64,000 bases of DNA from Strigamia acuminata. Its lineage: Eukaryota > Arthropoda > Chilopoda > Geophilomorpha > Linotaeniidae. Location: assembly GCA_949358305.1 (NCBI GenBank), contig OX442315.1, forward strand, positions 27,554,427 through 27,618,426, in the 5' to 3' direction. The notes beneath the pieces were generated by a model. That model did no database searches and was not told where the DNA came from. It saw only the letters and a list, made by a program, of their open reading frames with translations. The position numbers were made by a program, and so were the translations under genes. Positions 1 through 11,232 of the stretch are shown here, piece by piece (positions within the stretch are counted from its first letter, which is position 1; each line of letters begins with the position of its first letter).

Positions 1-3000
1 GTTTTTTATTTTTCTTTTTTATTTTTGTATAGGTGGCTCCAGAATTTACTTTTTATATAATGCTAAACGGTTTGGGATTAGTAAATTTAATATTGGATGA
101 AATAGTGAAAAGACGATCTTTCTTAGATCAGCGAAGTTGGGTCGAGACTACTCTAAGTGTTAAATCTCAAAAAGAGCAAGAAGTGAGAGCATCTTTGCAT
201 TTGAACTAATTGTTTATAATTGACAACAATAAAAATTTGTTGTTTAAGGAGAAACTTATGCTTTCTATCATTCCAAAATATATTGCCGTAAGTCTGAAAC
301 CAGTTATTCGAGAAGCAATTGAAAATATGAGAGTTACTACTCCAATAAGAGATTCTAACACATACAAAGCATTTCATGATCTGTATGTGCAAAAGAAAAA
401 TAACGTAAGGTACCGTACAATGTCAGATTATATACCGTACATTGAAATATTTTCTTCTTATTATTAGCTTTGTTTATTTTTAGTATTTTGTTTGCCGACA
501 TCGTAAATTTTACACCACTTACCGTCACTATGGACGTAGCCAAGTTAGTAGAAATGTTGAATGAACTTTTTGGTCGATTTGATGAAGTTGCAGAGGTGAT
601 TTTATAATCATAGGTTACAGAAAAAATTGAATTTTGAATTTTAATAATAACTGAAAATTACGTATCCAACAGAAAAATGCTTGTTTACGAATTAAAATAA
701 TCGGGGACTGTTATTATTGTGTTTGTGGTATACCAGATCCCCTTCCAAATCACGCGTATAATTGCGTTACTTTGGGTTTTGAAATGATCGACATCATTTG
801 GTAAATTAAGAAAATGTAAATATTTTTATTATTATTACTCAATAATCAATAATTTATTTTGTTGTCATCAGTGATATTCGTGAAGAAAGAAAACTCAATA
901 TTGATATGCGTATTGGCATCAACAGTGGTGATATATTATGTGGTTTAATTGGGATGAAGAAATGGCAATATGATGTTTGGTCACGCGATGTAACTATAGC
1001 TAATTTGATGGAACAAAGTGGGAAATCAGGGTAAGTAAGAAATTTAACATACGGTATATATTATAAGCATTATGAGTTTGATGATTTTATTTAGACACGT
1101 TCACATTACAAAGGCGACTAAAGATCTGTTGGGAGATACCTTTAAATTCGAAAAAGGTCACGGTGCATTGAGAAATTCAACCGTTAATGACTGGCAAATA
1201 GAAACCTTCTTTGTCGTGCGTCCCAATGTACTTACTTAATTACTTAATGCTTTTCTGTATAAATCTTTTTATTTGCATCAATATTAATCCACATTCACAT
1301 ATTGATTATCCAAAATTGTATAATTATTACCGCTATTTAAAGAAAGCAGGAGAAAACGATACTGTTGATGGCGAAGTTCGAACGAGGCCCCAGCGTCAAC
1401 GTCGTGTTAGTTTTGCACCAACTGTTCAAAAGCTGATGCCAGAAACTCGAGTATAAAAATCATTTTAGAATAGCTAACATTAAATATTTAATTTATAATG
1501 TTAATCTCAAAATCAGAAAAGAACCAGCGATATGCCATTGCACTCGAGACGAAAAACGATGCTGGATCAAAGGTAAGCATTTATTGTAATTTCTTCTCTA
1601 AACAGCAATAAAAATCCATTACTTTATCTGTTTTCCTTCTAAGTTTGATAAATTACCGTCGAATTATATCCAGAGTAAATTTACACATGGAGGAAACAAT
1701 AAATAAGATGGCCTTAAGTAAGAAAGAGTACGTTTTAATTTTTAATATTGAAAACAATACGAACAATCGAGACTTGACAAAATTTTTTTTGATCTCTGTA
1801 CAAGTGCATTTCATTCTTAGGACGATTTTATTACATATAAATTTCAGACAATGGCTCAGATCAACAGAAATCAACCCATTTTTATTAACATTCAAAAATT
1901 GGCGGTTAGAGTCTCTATACTTAAGACAACGTGACCCACTCTTCAAATACAACTTGCCGGGCGCCGCTCTCATCTTTGCCGCCCTCTTCATCATTTGCAC
2001 TATTGAATTCGTTTCTCTTTGGTACGTTTGCCAAACTCCTCGTCGAAACAGACTTTGGTAAAAACGATTCCACTGGGCGTGCGCATATATTGCAATGCGA
2101 AGTCTGCTTCGGCTCTGTGTAGAAACATAAGAAAGAAAAAACAAACAAAAACAACCAGCCTTTCAAACTAACATGTAATCTAGCATTTATCGCTGTGAAA
2201 GTAACGAATTTAGCTAGACAAACACAATACTACCAGTATACTTACTTCCGGCAATTTGCAATTATATTTCCCGCTATGATAATAAACGCGAGAATGATTG
2301 TGATCAGCCCCATGATGATAACGGGAGATTTGTAACCAGCTCGAATTTTATCATCTCTATCAAATTGATAGGCGAGTGTTGCGAGTAAAGCGCGGATAAA
2401 TGCCGCCATGTCTTTTTTTTCGTGTTCTTTGTGCAGTTTTACATGGAAATTTTAAATTTTTGTTACCAAACATACGACGATGTGTAATTCGAGGCCTACA
2501 AATTTCTACTTATCTTGTCATGACAACCTATAATGCAATAGAATGCAATCGTATTATAATATGCCAGAGATTTATTGTTACTGAATACGCTTATGATGGT
2601 TGTTGTTGTTGTTATTGTTGTTTTTTATTTAAATATTTGAATTAAATTGATCTTTTTTTTGCTTTATTTTAGGAATTTCAACATTTTGATTATATCAGGA
2701 GTCGCCATTTCTATATTCTATTTCTGTGTGGCATACGTAGCATGGCATAATTTTATCTTTAAGGAATGTTATAAAGTATGCACACAATACTATAATTCAC
2801 GTATATACAGAGTATATACTAATACCAATTTGCAAAATAAACTTTAGACTGATGTTTTGGATTCCATACAAAGCTATGAACTTAGAGGATTGAAAAAACT
2901 ACTCAATATTTTGTCCAATTACATTAACAAAAAAGTGTGGGTTCGTCTATTCATTTGGCTCTCTTTTGTTGGCTGTACTTTAACTTGGACTTTCATAGCT

Positions 3001-4653
3001 GGAGTAAAAAAAAAAAAGAAAACCTTTCAATAATATATTAATATTTTGAACAATTTTTAATTTTAATAGTGGCATGCAACAACCAATTCTGAAAATATTT
3101 CGCCAGCACATAACGTATCAAATGTGACAACGGCTAACAGCAGTTCAGATAGAGACCCAATTCACACACACGAACATAAAATACAACCAAGAGTACGAAT
3201 AGATAGAAACTTTGCTGCTACGCTCGCCGAAATGCGGGAAAGCTTTCTCAAAAATTTTTGTTTTATATTTGAAGTTGCTGACTGTCTGTTTCGTACTTAT
3301 TATGGTGGCATTTACATCTTTCCTGCGAATTAATTTTTATCTGAAATTTGTTGTCAACATTATTACTTTAACCGCTTTCATTCTCCTCACAAAGTTTCAC
3401 TTAGTAAACAAGTGTCTCGATTGGTCATCATATTTCCTACGTGACACAACTGGCTGGTAATTTACTAATTCCATGTGTCATATCATATCTACTGCCATAA
3501 CTAAACATTAAAATTGATTAAACATTCCACTTTTCTCTCATTTAGTACCTCATCGAACGAAGAACACATAATATTCTCAGTTCTGATATTTTTACTACTA
3601 CATTTGGGAAGTAGGCAGGTATTTGTTTACAACATTGAAACATGCAATACTGTCTAACTATCGTCTTATAGGTTGAATATCTGTCGCGTTTGAGTTTTTT
3701 ATGGAAAGAATATTTAAAAGAGGAACAAGAAGAAACTGCCGTCATTGACCTCGTAAACAAAACACTACTCCTTAACATTTTACCATTTCACGTAGCTCAA
3801 CGATATTTTAGCAACTCGGTGCCTGCTGACGTAACCAGCACAATAAACAAGCAAAATTTAAGTATTGATTGATTTCTTATTTATAGGAATTATTTCATGA
3901 AAAATACGAAGAAGTAGCGGTTATGTTTGCCTCGATTTCAAACTTCATGGATTTTTACACGGAGAACGAATTAAACGAAGACGGAAAAAGTTGTTTGAAG
4001 ATTTTAAATGAAATTATTTTAGAATTCGACGAAGTAAGAACCAAAATAACAACACCCAAACATCATCTAATCAATTAACTTCAGCTTTTAGCCGAAACTC
4101 AATTTGTACGTATTGAAAAAATGAAAATAGTCGGTAGTACTTACATGGCTGCCGCCGGGTTGCAGACCGGCATCAGAGGTATCACAAATTTGGTAAATAT
4201 TTCGTGCAAAAATTACTCATTTTAAAAACAAAAATTATAAGAAATTATTTCAAGCAGGAAGAAGAAACCGAACGTCTCGATGCAGCTACTAATTTAGAAA
4301 TGTTGGTCAATTTTGCTATTTCCATGATGGAAAAATTGTCAATCTTGAACCACGAAGCCATTCAAGAATTTCAACTCCGAATTGGTATCGACTGTGGTCC
4401 AGTCATAGCCGGAGTAGTTGGAGCTTCAAAGCCGATATATGACATTTGGGGAAACACGGTTAACGTTGCGAGTAGGATGGACACGTCCGGAAAAATGGGC
4501 CGCATTCAAGTAACAGAAAACTCCGCTATGATTCTCATGCAAAGGGGATTCGAATGTGAAAGCCGTGGTCAAATATTCGTTAAAGGAAAAGGCTTGTTGA
4601 ATACATATTTCGTCAAAACACCGTACGATTCTGAGGAAATAACTCGTTTCTGA
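1..4653 (+). CDS. membrane adenylyl cyclase (class III), 5' truncated
   Basis: Makes cAMP from ATP at the plasma membrane. Nineteen exons are visible (33-182, 249-409, 484-595, 673-800, 872-1030, 1095-1227, 1343-1450, 1517-1572, 1644-1727, 1848-2021, 2673-2775, 2848-3003, 3070-3192, 3275-3456, 3546-3618, 3672-3818, 3887-4033, 4085-4192, 4258-4653), giving about 900 codons. The order is: helical linker, C1 catalytic domain, second membrane cassette (about 1940-3620), C2 catalytic domain, stop. In C1 both metal Asp motifs are present (FADIVNFT, GDCYYCVCG); in C2 the catalytic loop WGNTVNVASRMD is intact, so the enzyme should be active. The first membrane cassette lies left of the window. The isoform is not certain. 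The 1848-2021 exon overlaps an antisense gene. It converges on an inositol monophosphatase 129 bp away; AATAAA near 4725 is the likely poly(A) signal. Splice sites at 1227/1343 and 3192/3275 are the least certain. Confidence 0.93.
2000..2409 (-). CDS. small single-TM protein nested antisense in adenylyl cyclase gene
   Basis: Two exons on the minus strand, 2409-2246 and 2114-2000, join to exactly 93 codons (92 aa). The start is ATGGCGGCATTT in a GC-richer context than the host intron. The donor is GTAAGT (2245-2240) and the acceptor TTTCTACACAG. Residues about 30-52 form one hydrophobic segment (MGLITIILAFIIIAGNII) after a basic N-terminal half; the C-terminal part is charged and soluble. The gene sits in a 651-base intron of the adenylyl cyclase gene, and its last seven codons overlap the antisense of the host exon ending at 2021. 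I do not recognise the family and assign no function. It could be a small ER or mitochondrial membrane protein, or a spurious model, but the matching phases and good splice sites argue for a real gene. Confidence 0.55.
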
Positions 4654-4782
4654 CATTTTACTTCATTTTAACGTTTAAAACTTTACACGGATTGTAAACA
4701 ACACGAGAAAAGTTTAACAAATTGAATAAAATACAATTTTACAATTTTACAATCTCCCAATCTCCATTTTCTTCAAAATAAC

Positions 4783-6043
4783 TTACTTTCCATCTCTCTC
4801 GAAAAAAATTGGCTCAACAGTCTTGCTTAGTTGTTGCGCCACTGCAGTCGAAGAAGCGCATAAAACTCTTCTTGCCAAAAGATCAATATGTTCACCTGCA
4901 ATTAATAAAGTCGTTTACAAACTTCCTTTAAATTCCTTTAAAATTACCCGATGGATCCATAACAACTCCACCAGCTTCCTGCACAATTAACGTTCCAGCG
5001 GCAATGTCCCAAACGTGAATTCCGAATTCGTAGTAAGCGTCGAAAGCACCGCGAGCAACTTGGCACATGTTGAGAGCAGCAGAACCCAAAAGTCGAAGCC
5101 TAAAATTGTTTTAAAATATGTTCATTATTTAAAGTAAGTATATTTCTATATGTAAAATTACCCATGGGTTGCTGATTGAACTCTTTCGAAATTCTGCAGA
5201 AAGGTTTTCACTATGGCAGCCTCACGATGACTTCCGAGCTCGCTACCAATAAGCGCTTGAGAAAAATCTACAATTTGTGCGAATAAAATTTCATAACAAG
5301 TGTTAATCAATGTTTTATTTAATTTTCGAATACCTTCCTGGTGTGACACTTCTATTTTTTCACCGTTTAAAAAAGCACCTTTTCCTCTCAAAGCAGTATA
5401 TGTATCATCGGTAGCAAAATGATACACGAGTCCGATTTCAAGCTAAATGTTCAAAATGTTCAAATGTTCAATAATTGCCAATACAACGTACCTTTTTGTT
5501 GAGCATAAATCCAATACTGATGGCAGAATAGGGAAATCTAGAAAAACCAAAAAATTTAAATCGATTTTGTATTAATTGTTTGACTATTCACCCGTGAACG
5601 AAGTTCATGGTCCCATCGATTGGATCGATTATCCAGGTAGGATCGTTGGACAATTCGACTTTATTCTCATCGTTAGTGCTTTCTTCGCCAACAAATCTGA
5701 AATGTATATCTAGTCGAATCAAATAATTACATAAAATAAGCCAAATTTACTTGTGTTGTGGAAACTTGCTCTTCAGTTCACTGAACAAAAATTGCTCCAC
5801 CTTCTTATCATACTCAGTCACCAAATCAATAGGCGTGGATTTTGTCTGAATCTCCTTCGTCTCTGAGGATTTCAAAACTACGGCTCCTTCTTTGCATATC
5901 TGAAAAAATTCGCAATTTATTTCGTTTATTGTTCCAAATAAATTTTCTAGCAAGATGAATCTCACTTCTCCAGCTTTTTTTGCTAATTCCACAGCTACAG
6001 TTAAATAAAACTCAAAGTTTATCCCTTCTATCAACATAGACAT
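4783..6043 (-). CDS. inositol monophosphatase (copy 1)
   Basis: Hydrolyses myo-inositol monophosphates to free inositol in the cytosol; a Mg2+-dependent, typically Li+-sensitive enzyme of the phosphoinositide cycle. Seven exons (6043-5966, 5899-5751, 5696-5592, 5537-5492, 5442-5162, 5099-4948, 4895-4783) give 924 nt, 307 aa. Family signature 1 is seen as FVGEES and [12 protein letters not shown] (metal Glu and Asp), and signature 2 as [16 protein letters not shown]. It is somewhat longer than the usual ~277 aa because of an N-terminal insertion around residues 25-50 ([15 protein letters not shown]). It is head-to-head with a second inositol monophosphatase 361 bp away, so the two presumably arose by inverted duplication and share a promoter. 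Confidence 0.95.
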
Positions 6044-6404
6044 AATTCGAAGTTTAGCATCACATTCTAAAACTTCTTAACCGATGTTGTTTACACACAT
6101 TTGTAGATGGCGCCAGGTGATTCATTAAAATACTTATTCTAATTCCGTGTGTGACGCTAATTTTAGAGCCTAAATGACGTCATTACACACTCCAGAATTT
6201 TCTATGAAATATAACTGTGACTTACGTCAGTAGACTCATACACCGTTCCAAAAATCAAGTTAAAAAGCAATAGGGTAAACGAAATCCAAAATCGAAAATC
6301 TCGCTTTCAATCTCGCTCTCAAAGCAAGACCAAGTCGGTGTTGGGAAAACACGGTTGAATATTGCGGTCGATTTTTTGGCAATATTAAAAATAAATGTAA
6401 GAAA
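6044..6404. promoter_or_regulatory. bidirectional promoter between two inositol monophosphatase genes
   Basis: The 361 bp between two divergent start codons must hold both promoters. A perfect palindromic CRE (TGACGTCA) lies at 6175-6182, and further partial sites are visible (TGACGCTAA near 6152, TTACGTCAG near 6223). I see no clear TATA box. CREB/ATF-type binding is an inference from the motif. Confidence 0.6.
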
Positions 6405-7668
6405 ATGTGTGATGTGGATTTGGATTTATGTTTTTCTCTCGCCTTGGATTTGGCAAAACAATCTGGTGAAGTAAGTATATGCATTATACATTGCAACGGT
6501 TATAATATTTAGTCTTTCTGCCATTTCTAGCGTATTTACAAAGTATTGTGCGACAAAAAGGACTTCAAAACTAAGGATAATCCTGTCGATCTTGTCACTG
6601 AAACTGACCAAGACATAGAAAAATTTATATTTGGGGAATTGAGGAAAGCATTTCCCACTCACAGGTGCCAAGTTCTACGAGAAAAAGTAGATTAAAACAT
6701 TTATTATTTATTATTTATTATTATTTCAGGTTTATTGGAGAAGAATCCACTTCTCTCTCTGGAGAAAAGAATCATTTAACCGATGAACCGACATGGATTC
6801 TGGATCCTGTGGATGGAACTATGAATTTTGTTCATGGGTAATATATCGCGCAGACGCTGGCTGTACAGTACGTTACGAGTAAATTGAAAAATAACTAATT
6901 TATTTAGATTACCGTATGTAGCAGTTTCTATAGCACTCGTAATAAACAAACAAGTATTTTTAAGGATATTATAATGAGTAATTTTTTTGTTATTACAATT
7001 GTTTTCGTATTTTCAGACTGAAATTGGTGTAGTTTATGCAGTTGGTGAACAAACTGTATATCATGCAAGAAGAGGAGTAGGTGCATTTTGTGGCACGGAA
7101 AGACTTCAAGTTTCTAAAGCGTGCGGTAATATATATGAAATAAACGCTATTTCACATAATTTAATGTTTTAACTTTTAACTACTTCAGATATAGCCTCGT
7201 CTTTGGTGTTGGCTGAATTAATGCACATAAAGGACAAAGATGGCGAAAACTTAGCAGTAAAAAATGTTGGAAATATTTTCAAGCATGCGCGAGGGTGATA
7301 AATTGATAAATTTAATTTAAATTGAATTGAGTTTTAACATCGTTCCGTCTATTTATAGTGTTAGAGTGATAGGATCTGCTGTAATGGCAGCTTTAACAGT
7401 TGCTAAGGGTCAAGCAGATGCTTATTTTCATTTCAAACTACAATGTTGGGACATGGCGGCCATTTGGCTATTTATAACTGAGGCTGGTGGTGTTGTTACA
7501 GATCCAAATGGTAAAATTAAAAATTGAAATCCTGTGGTGGTTAATCAATTTGACGTATTCCATTTAGGATCAATGTTTAAACTGATGGGAAACAGAATGT
7601 TGTGCGCGAATTCCGAGACTTTGGCTCACCAGATTTCCGAGTTGCTAACTGATATTACATTCCCATAA
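6405..7668 (+). CDS. inositol monophosphatase (copy 2)
   Basis: Paralogue of the enzyme encoded on the other strand immediately to the left. Eight exons (6405-6470, 6531-6664, 6730-6837, 6908-6953, 7017-7125, 7189-7294, 7359-7510, 7568-7668) give 822 nt, 273 aa, the normal family length. Motifs are [21 protein letters not shown] and [16 protein letters not shown], so the metal and substrate residues are kept. It carries one intron (after 7125) that copy 1 lacks. The start ATG at 6405 gives MCDVDLDLC. It runs toward the four-TM gene; polyadenylation signals (AATAAA) lie near 7720. The two copies are strongly diverged, so the duplication is old or the copies have different roles. Confidence 0.95.
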
Positions 7669-8048
7669 TATATTTCACTCATTTTGTAAATTGTGTTAAT
7701 ACAAAAAATTCTACCAATAATAAATCTTTTTATAATCTAACAAGTTCACGCAATAATTTATTTTCGTTAACTACATTTACACATTTATAAAATCATCACA
7801 CGACACAGATATAACATGTACAATTTGATTTAAGAATTATTTTTGTATTTTTACAAACCAAATGTGCAAAATATTAAAAGTAAAAATTAATCATAAAAAA
7901 TATCTTTTTAAATTTTTACAAAATAGCAGTTACACAATATTTAAAGTAACACAGATGCGCTGAGTATTCAAGAGTGATGTTAATGTAAATATTACATGAA
8001 ATAGCAATAGTTAATGGAAAAATTGCATATATTTTCTTAAACAGAAAT

Positions 8049-8696
8049 TCAAACTCCAGTCGCATACTGAGAAAATGGGGCATCAGTGTACGTATTAACA
8101 GAAGTTGCCACCTGAGCAGGTGCATTAGCATAGTTTTGGGTGCTGACATTCGAATATTTAATATTTCTACATTCTCCAACAAATTTTCCTAAAATAAGCA
8201 TAAAAACACCAGTTAAAACTGAATCGATAGCTGTAAGCACCGCCATCAAAAGAGCTAAGTTGGTCATTTGTACAATAAACAACAAAGCCAGTGTAATAAA
8301 TCGACCTAAAATTGTATTCAACTGGAAGACGTTGCACGATTTAAATACCATAATAGAACTCTTGCGTATTAGACCCAGTATGAAAAAAACACTGGCAATT
8401 AAAGCTAAAATGCCCATAACTAATATAATTGCAATTGCTGCATATCTTTGATTTTTATGTGTTTCGAACTTCCATTCGTGATTTATCTCTGCCGGTGTCT
8501 GCTGGCTCGTTGTCAAAAAGGCAATGTAAAGTCCAGGAAACAAGTCCACAAATATGTAGAAGATGCATACGCCCAATGCAAACTTACTTGCGGGCATTCC
8601 ACATATTGTAGTTGCTCGAGCAAGCGGTGTTCGAGTTAGTTTTAAATATGGATTCTCGATCTCGACTTTGGTTTGACATTCATTTGGAAGGTTCAT
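8049..8696 (-). CDS. four-TM protein, tandem copy A
   Basis: A single coding exon of 215 aa with four hydrophobic segments (about residues 38-62, 90-118, 132-155 and 160-182), both tails probably on the same side of the membrane. Before TM1 comes TRTPLARATTICG; after TM4 comes GKFVGECRNIKYSN; the C-terminus is a short polar tail ending QYATGV. The downstream paralogue at 9633-10277 shares the layout, the pre-TM1 motif, the GECRNI motif and the last five residues. The size and layout recall LAPTM/MARVEL-type endosomal four-TM proteins, but I do not see a decisive signature and leave it unnamed. The terminal TGV could act as a class I PDZ ligand (inference). Confidence 0.8.
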   Translation of the reverse strand: MNLPNECQTKVEIENPYLKLTRTPLARATTICGMPASKFALGVCIFYIFVDLFPGLYIAFLTTSQQTPAEINHEWKFETHKNQRYAAIAIILVMGILALIASVFFILGLIRKSSIMVFKSCNVFQLNTILGRFITLALLFIVQMTNLALLMAVLTAIDSVLTGVFMLILGKFVGECRNIKYSNVSTQNYANAPAQVATSVNTYTDAPFSQYATGV

Positions 8697-8942
8697 TTCT
8701 ATAAATAAATTTGAAAGAAGTATAAATTCGTTGATGACATTTTCACTATTTTTAAATGCATTGTTACCGGGATAAATCGGTCAGGCACGTCACCACACAA
8801 AACTGTTTGTTGGTAGCCGAATGATTATTTGTTTGGTTCTATCGGGATTGAATAAAGACGAGTAGGCGTGGCAGTCAAGCTTTGCGGCACAGCACACTGT
8901 GCTTCAAAGTTAGCTACATCATAATACTATTATGGCTACATC

Positions 8943-9120
8943 TAAACTCTATTCCAAAAAGTATTACAAATACTCCCATTGGTTGGGAGATTCACAGTTC
9001 AGTTGTGTCTTGAATATGATGCTGTTTTCAGATTCCAGTAGACTTGTGCGAAGATTTTTTAAAGTGTCTCAACCAACCAACCAATGGGAGTATTTGTAAT
9101 ACTTTTTGGAATAGAGTTTA
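8943..9120. mobile_element. MITE with 42-bp terminal inverted repeats
   Basis: A perfect 42-bp inverted repeat begins AACTCTATTCCAAAAAGTAT at 8945 and ends at 9118, with less perfect pairing continuing inward. The flanking dinucleotide is TA on both sides (8943-8944 and 9119-9120), as expected for a Tc1/mariner-type target-site duplication. The interior of about 90 bp has no ORF. It sits in the spacer between the two four-TM genes. The near-perfect repeats suggest recent insertion. Confidence 0.8.
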
Positions 9121-9632
9121 GTGATAAAAAATAGATGCCGTCATTGCAGGAAAGCTATTTTGATCGCAAATAGTACTTTTTTAAAGAGTTTATCGATTTT
9201 GACAAAATGATTGTGTTATTTTGTGCTTTATTTTCTTTATTTTTGTTGAATCTTGTTAAATATACATAATTTTTTTTTAATATTATAGTTTTATTGCATT
9301 TGGGTTTACTTGCAACACAAATACCGGTAGTCTATATTACAACTTAAAATGTTTATAAAAATTGATATTTACAAATTCAGTTATAAAATATTTCCGATAT
9401 AAGCCTGAAAAGGACAAATTATAAAAATTGTCCTATGAAACGTAGTATTGCTATTATAGAAAAATTATTTATGGCTATACAATTATTGCGTATATACAAT
9501 TATTTGGTTTAATACTGAACTTTGGAAGCTCAAATACTAAACAGGCATTTACAATCAATTTTCTTTTCTATATAGAATAATAAATAGTTAAGTTAATTAA
9601 GTTTTATGTAGTTTTGAAAAACCATTTTCGAG
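9121..9632. other. intergenic, AT-rich
   Basis: Between the MITE and the 3' end of four-TM gene B. It is AT-rich, with no coding potential that I can support. The right part is probably 3' UTR of gene B; ATTATA/AATAAT-like poly(A) signals lie near 9580 and 9490. Confidence 0.4.
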
Positions 9633-10277
9633 TCAAACGCCAGTTGCATATTGCGTAGGATAAGTGTAATAATTGACGCTGGAATGTACACACTGCGACG
9701 GATTCGGCGTATTTGAATAACAAGCACGAGGATTACAATTAGAATATCTAATGTTTCTACATTCTCCGATAAATTTGCCCAAAACAATCACCATTAATCC
9801 AACTAAAACAACATCAATCGCTAAAATAATCGCCATCAAACAAGCTAAATTATTATCGTCCATACTAAAAAATATAAACACTGGAAATAATCGACCTAAT
9901 AAAGTATTCAATTGCAGACAAGTCATTGATTTAAACACCATGAGAGAATTTCTACAATTTATACCCATTATTAAAAACCCAACAGCAATTAAAGATATAA
10001 AACCAAAACATGTTATCAGTGCATTTGCTGCGTACATTTGATTTAATGTTTTTTCAATGTACACTTCCTCATTTTTCTTATACGGAATCTTCACATCTAA
10101 AGGCATCCGAGTGATGTAAAATCCAGGCACCACATTGAAGAAAATGTACAACATGCAAAGCGCGAGGAAACATTTGCTTGCAGAGATTCCAAACACTGTG
10201 GTAGTCCGAGCGAGAGGCGTTTGACTTAGTTTTAAGTACGCGCTGTCAACTTGAACTCTGACTAAGGCGTCGTTCAT
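9633..10277 (-). CDS. four-TM protein, tandem copy B
   Basis: A single coding exon of 214 aa and a tandem paralogue of the gene at 8049-8696, in the same orientation. It shows SQTPLARTTTVFG before TM1, four hydrophobic segments at matching positions, GKFIGECRNIRYSN after TM4, and the same C-terminal YATGV. The first extracytosolic loop (FYITRMPLDVKIPYKK) is diverged. The two proteins look roughly 40-50% identical by eye, so this is an old tandem duplication. No enzymatic motif is seen; the function is unknown. Confidence 0.8.
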   Translation of the reverse strand: MNDALVRVQVDSAYLKLSQTPLARTTTVFGISASKCFLALCMLYIFFNVVPGFYITRMPLDVKIPYKKNEEVYIEKTLNQMYAANALITCFGFISLIAVGFLIMGINCRNSLMVFKSMTCLQLNTLLGRLFPVFIFFSMDDNNLACLMAIILAIDVVLVGLMVIVLGKFIGECRNIRYSNCNPRACYSNTPNPSQCVHSSVNYYTYPTQYATGV

Positions 10278-11232
10278 TTCTGCAATTGATTAAAGTTAGA
10301 TAATAAACAAATAAACAAACAACACTTACCGGGAAAAAATGTATAGATATGGCTCTCAAGAAAACTAAAATTTATGTATTTATTTATTTTTAAGTTCTGC
10401 TATGAATGTGTCTGTCTATTTATCCGACCTTGATTCCGGACAGCAACCTCAATGCAGCATCTTTTTTGACTAGCTACATCTAGTGTTAAAAATGTATTGA
10501 TTGTTTTACTGCATGAGTATTTAAAAATTGAGTTAAATTTGAGATTGTATTGTTTAGAATAATGTAAGTATTTAACTACAGCAATTAAATTTTGAAATTT
10601 ATTCAGTTTGTGAAGGTTAGTGTTAAGTGATTACGTGTGTTTTATTTCTAACAAGTTTATTTTCTAACGAGTTTTATATTTAGCTTCCTGTAACCAGGAC
10701 AAGCGAACCTTTAAGGCGGAGTTTTGCACCTCGTTTGTACAACATAGCAACCAGCAAACTGGACTGCAACATATCTGGACATTCTAGAGCCTCAAGGTCA
10801 ATCACGTGATTGATTGATTGCCATCATTTGTGATTGTTCTTTAATATTCTACGATCTGTCCATCATATTAAATAATATTTTATGACTTAATTTTCTTTTA
10901 AAAATACGCACAAAAGAAAAAAAGAAAACAAATATCGGTTCCGGTGTTAAAAAACAAAACAAATATTCAACAACAAAAAAAAAAGTTTTCTGTCAGAAAA
11001 TTGTTTAGTATGTGTTTATTACAAATAAATTACAAAACAATACACAAAAATTACAGTAACTGATACATCCGACATCTTGCGAGCGCTTGTACAAATACTT
11101 TGAGTTGAGGCGCTTTGCTGGACGATTTTAAAGAATTTCAACTTTGATGAAAATAGCAAAATAAGTCAAGAATAACTAGTTGACTAAACTTGAAGTTGAG
11201 AAACGCAAGAGAGGAAGAAATTAACGGGGAAA
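10278..11232. other. divergent intergenic region (four-TM B / peptide deformylase)
   Basis: 955 bp between two divergent start codons. No ORF that I can support. A palindromic E-box core TCACGTGA lies at about 10802-10809, followed by short TGAT repeats. A purine-rich A tract (10900-10985) is low complexity. It presumably holds both promoters and 5' UTRs. Confidence 0.4.

Noticed and set aside
1653-2144. 163-codon minus-strand ORF opposite adenylyl cyclase
   Set aside because: It is largely antisense of adenylyl cyclase exons and intron; only its left-hand overlap with the small nested gene in another frame is of interest.
3200-3275. Frame break in adenylyl cyclase membrane cassette
   Set aside because: An intron 3193-3274 with a pyrimidine-rich acceptor joins the two frames.
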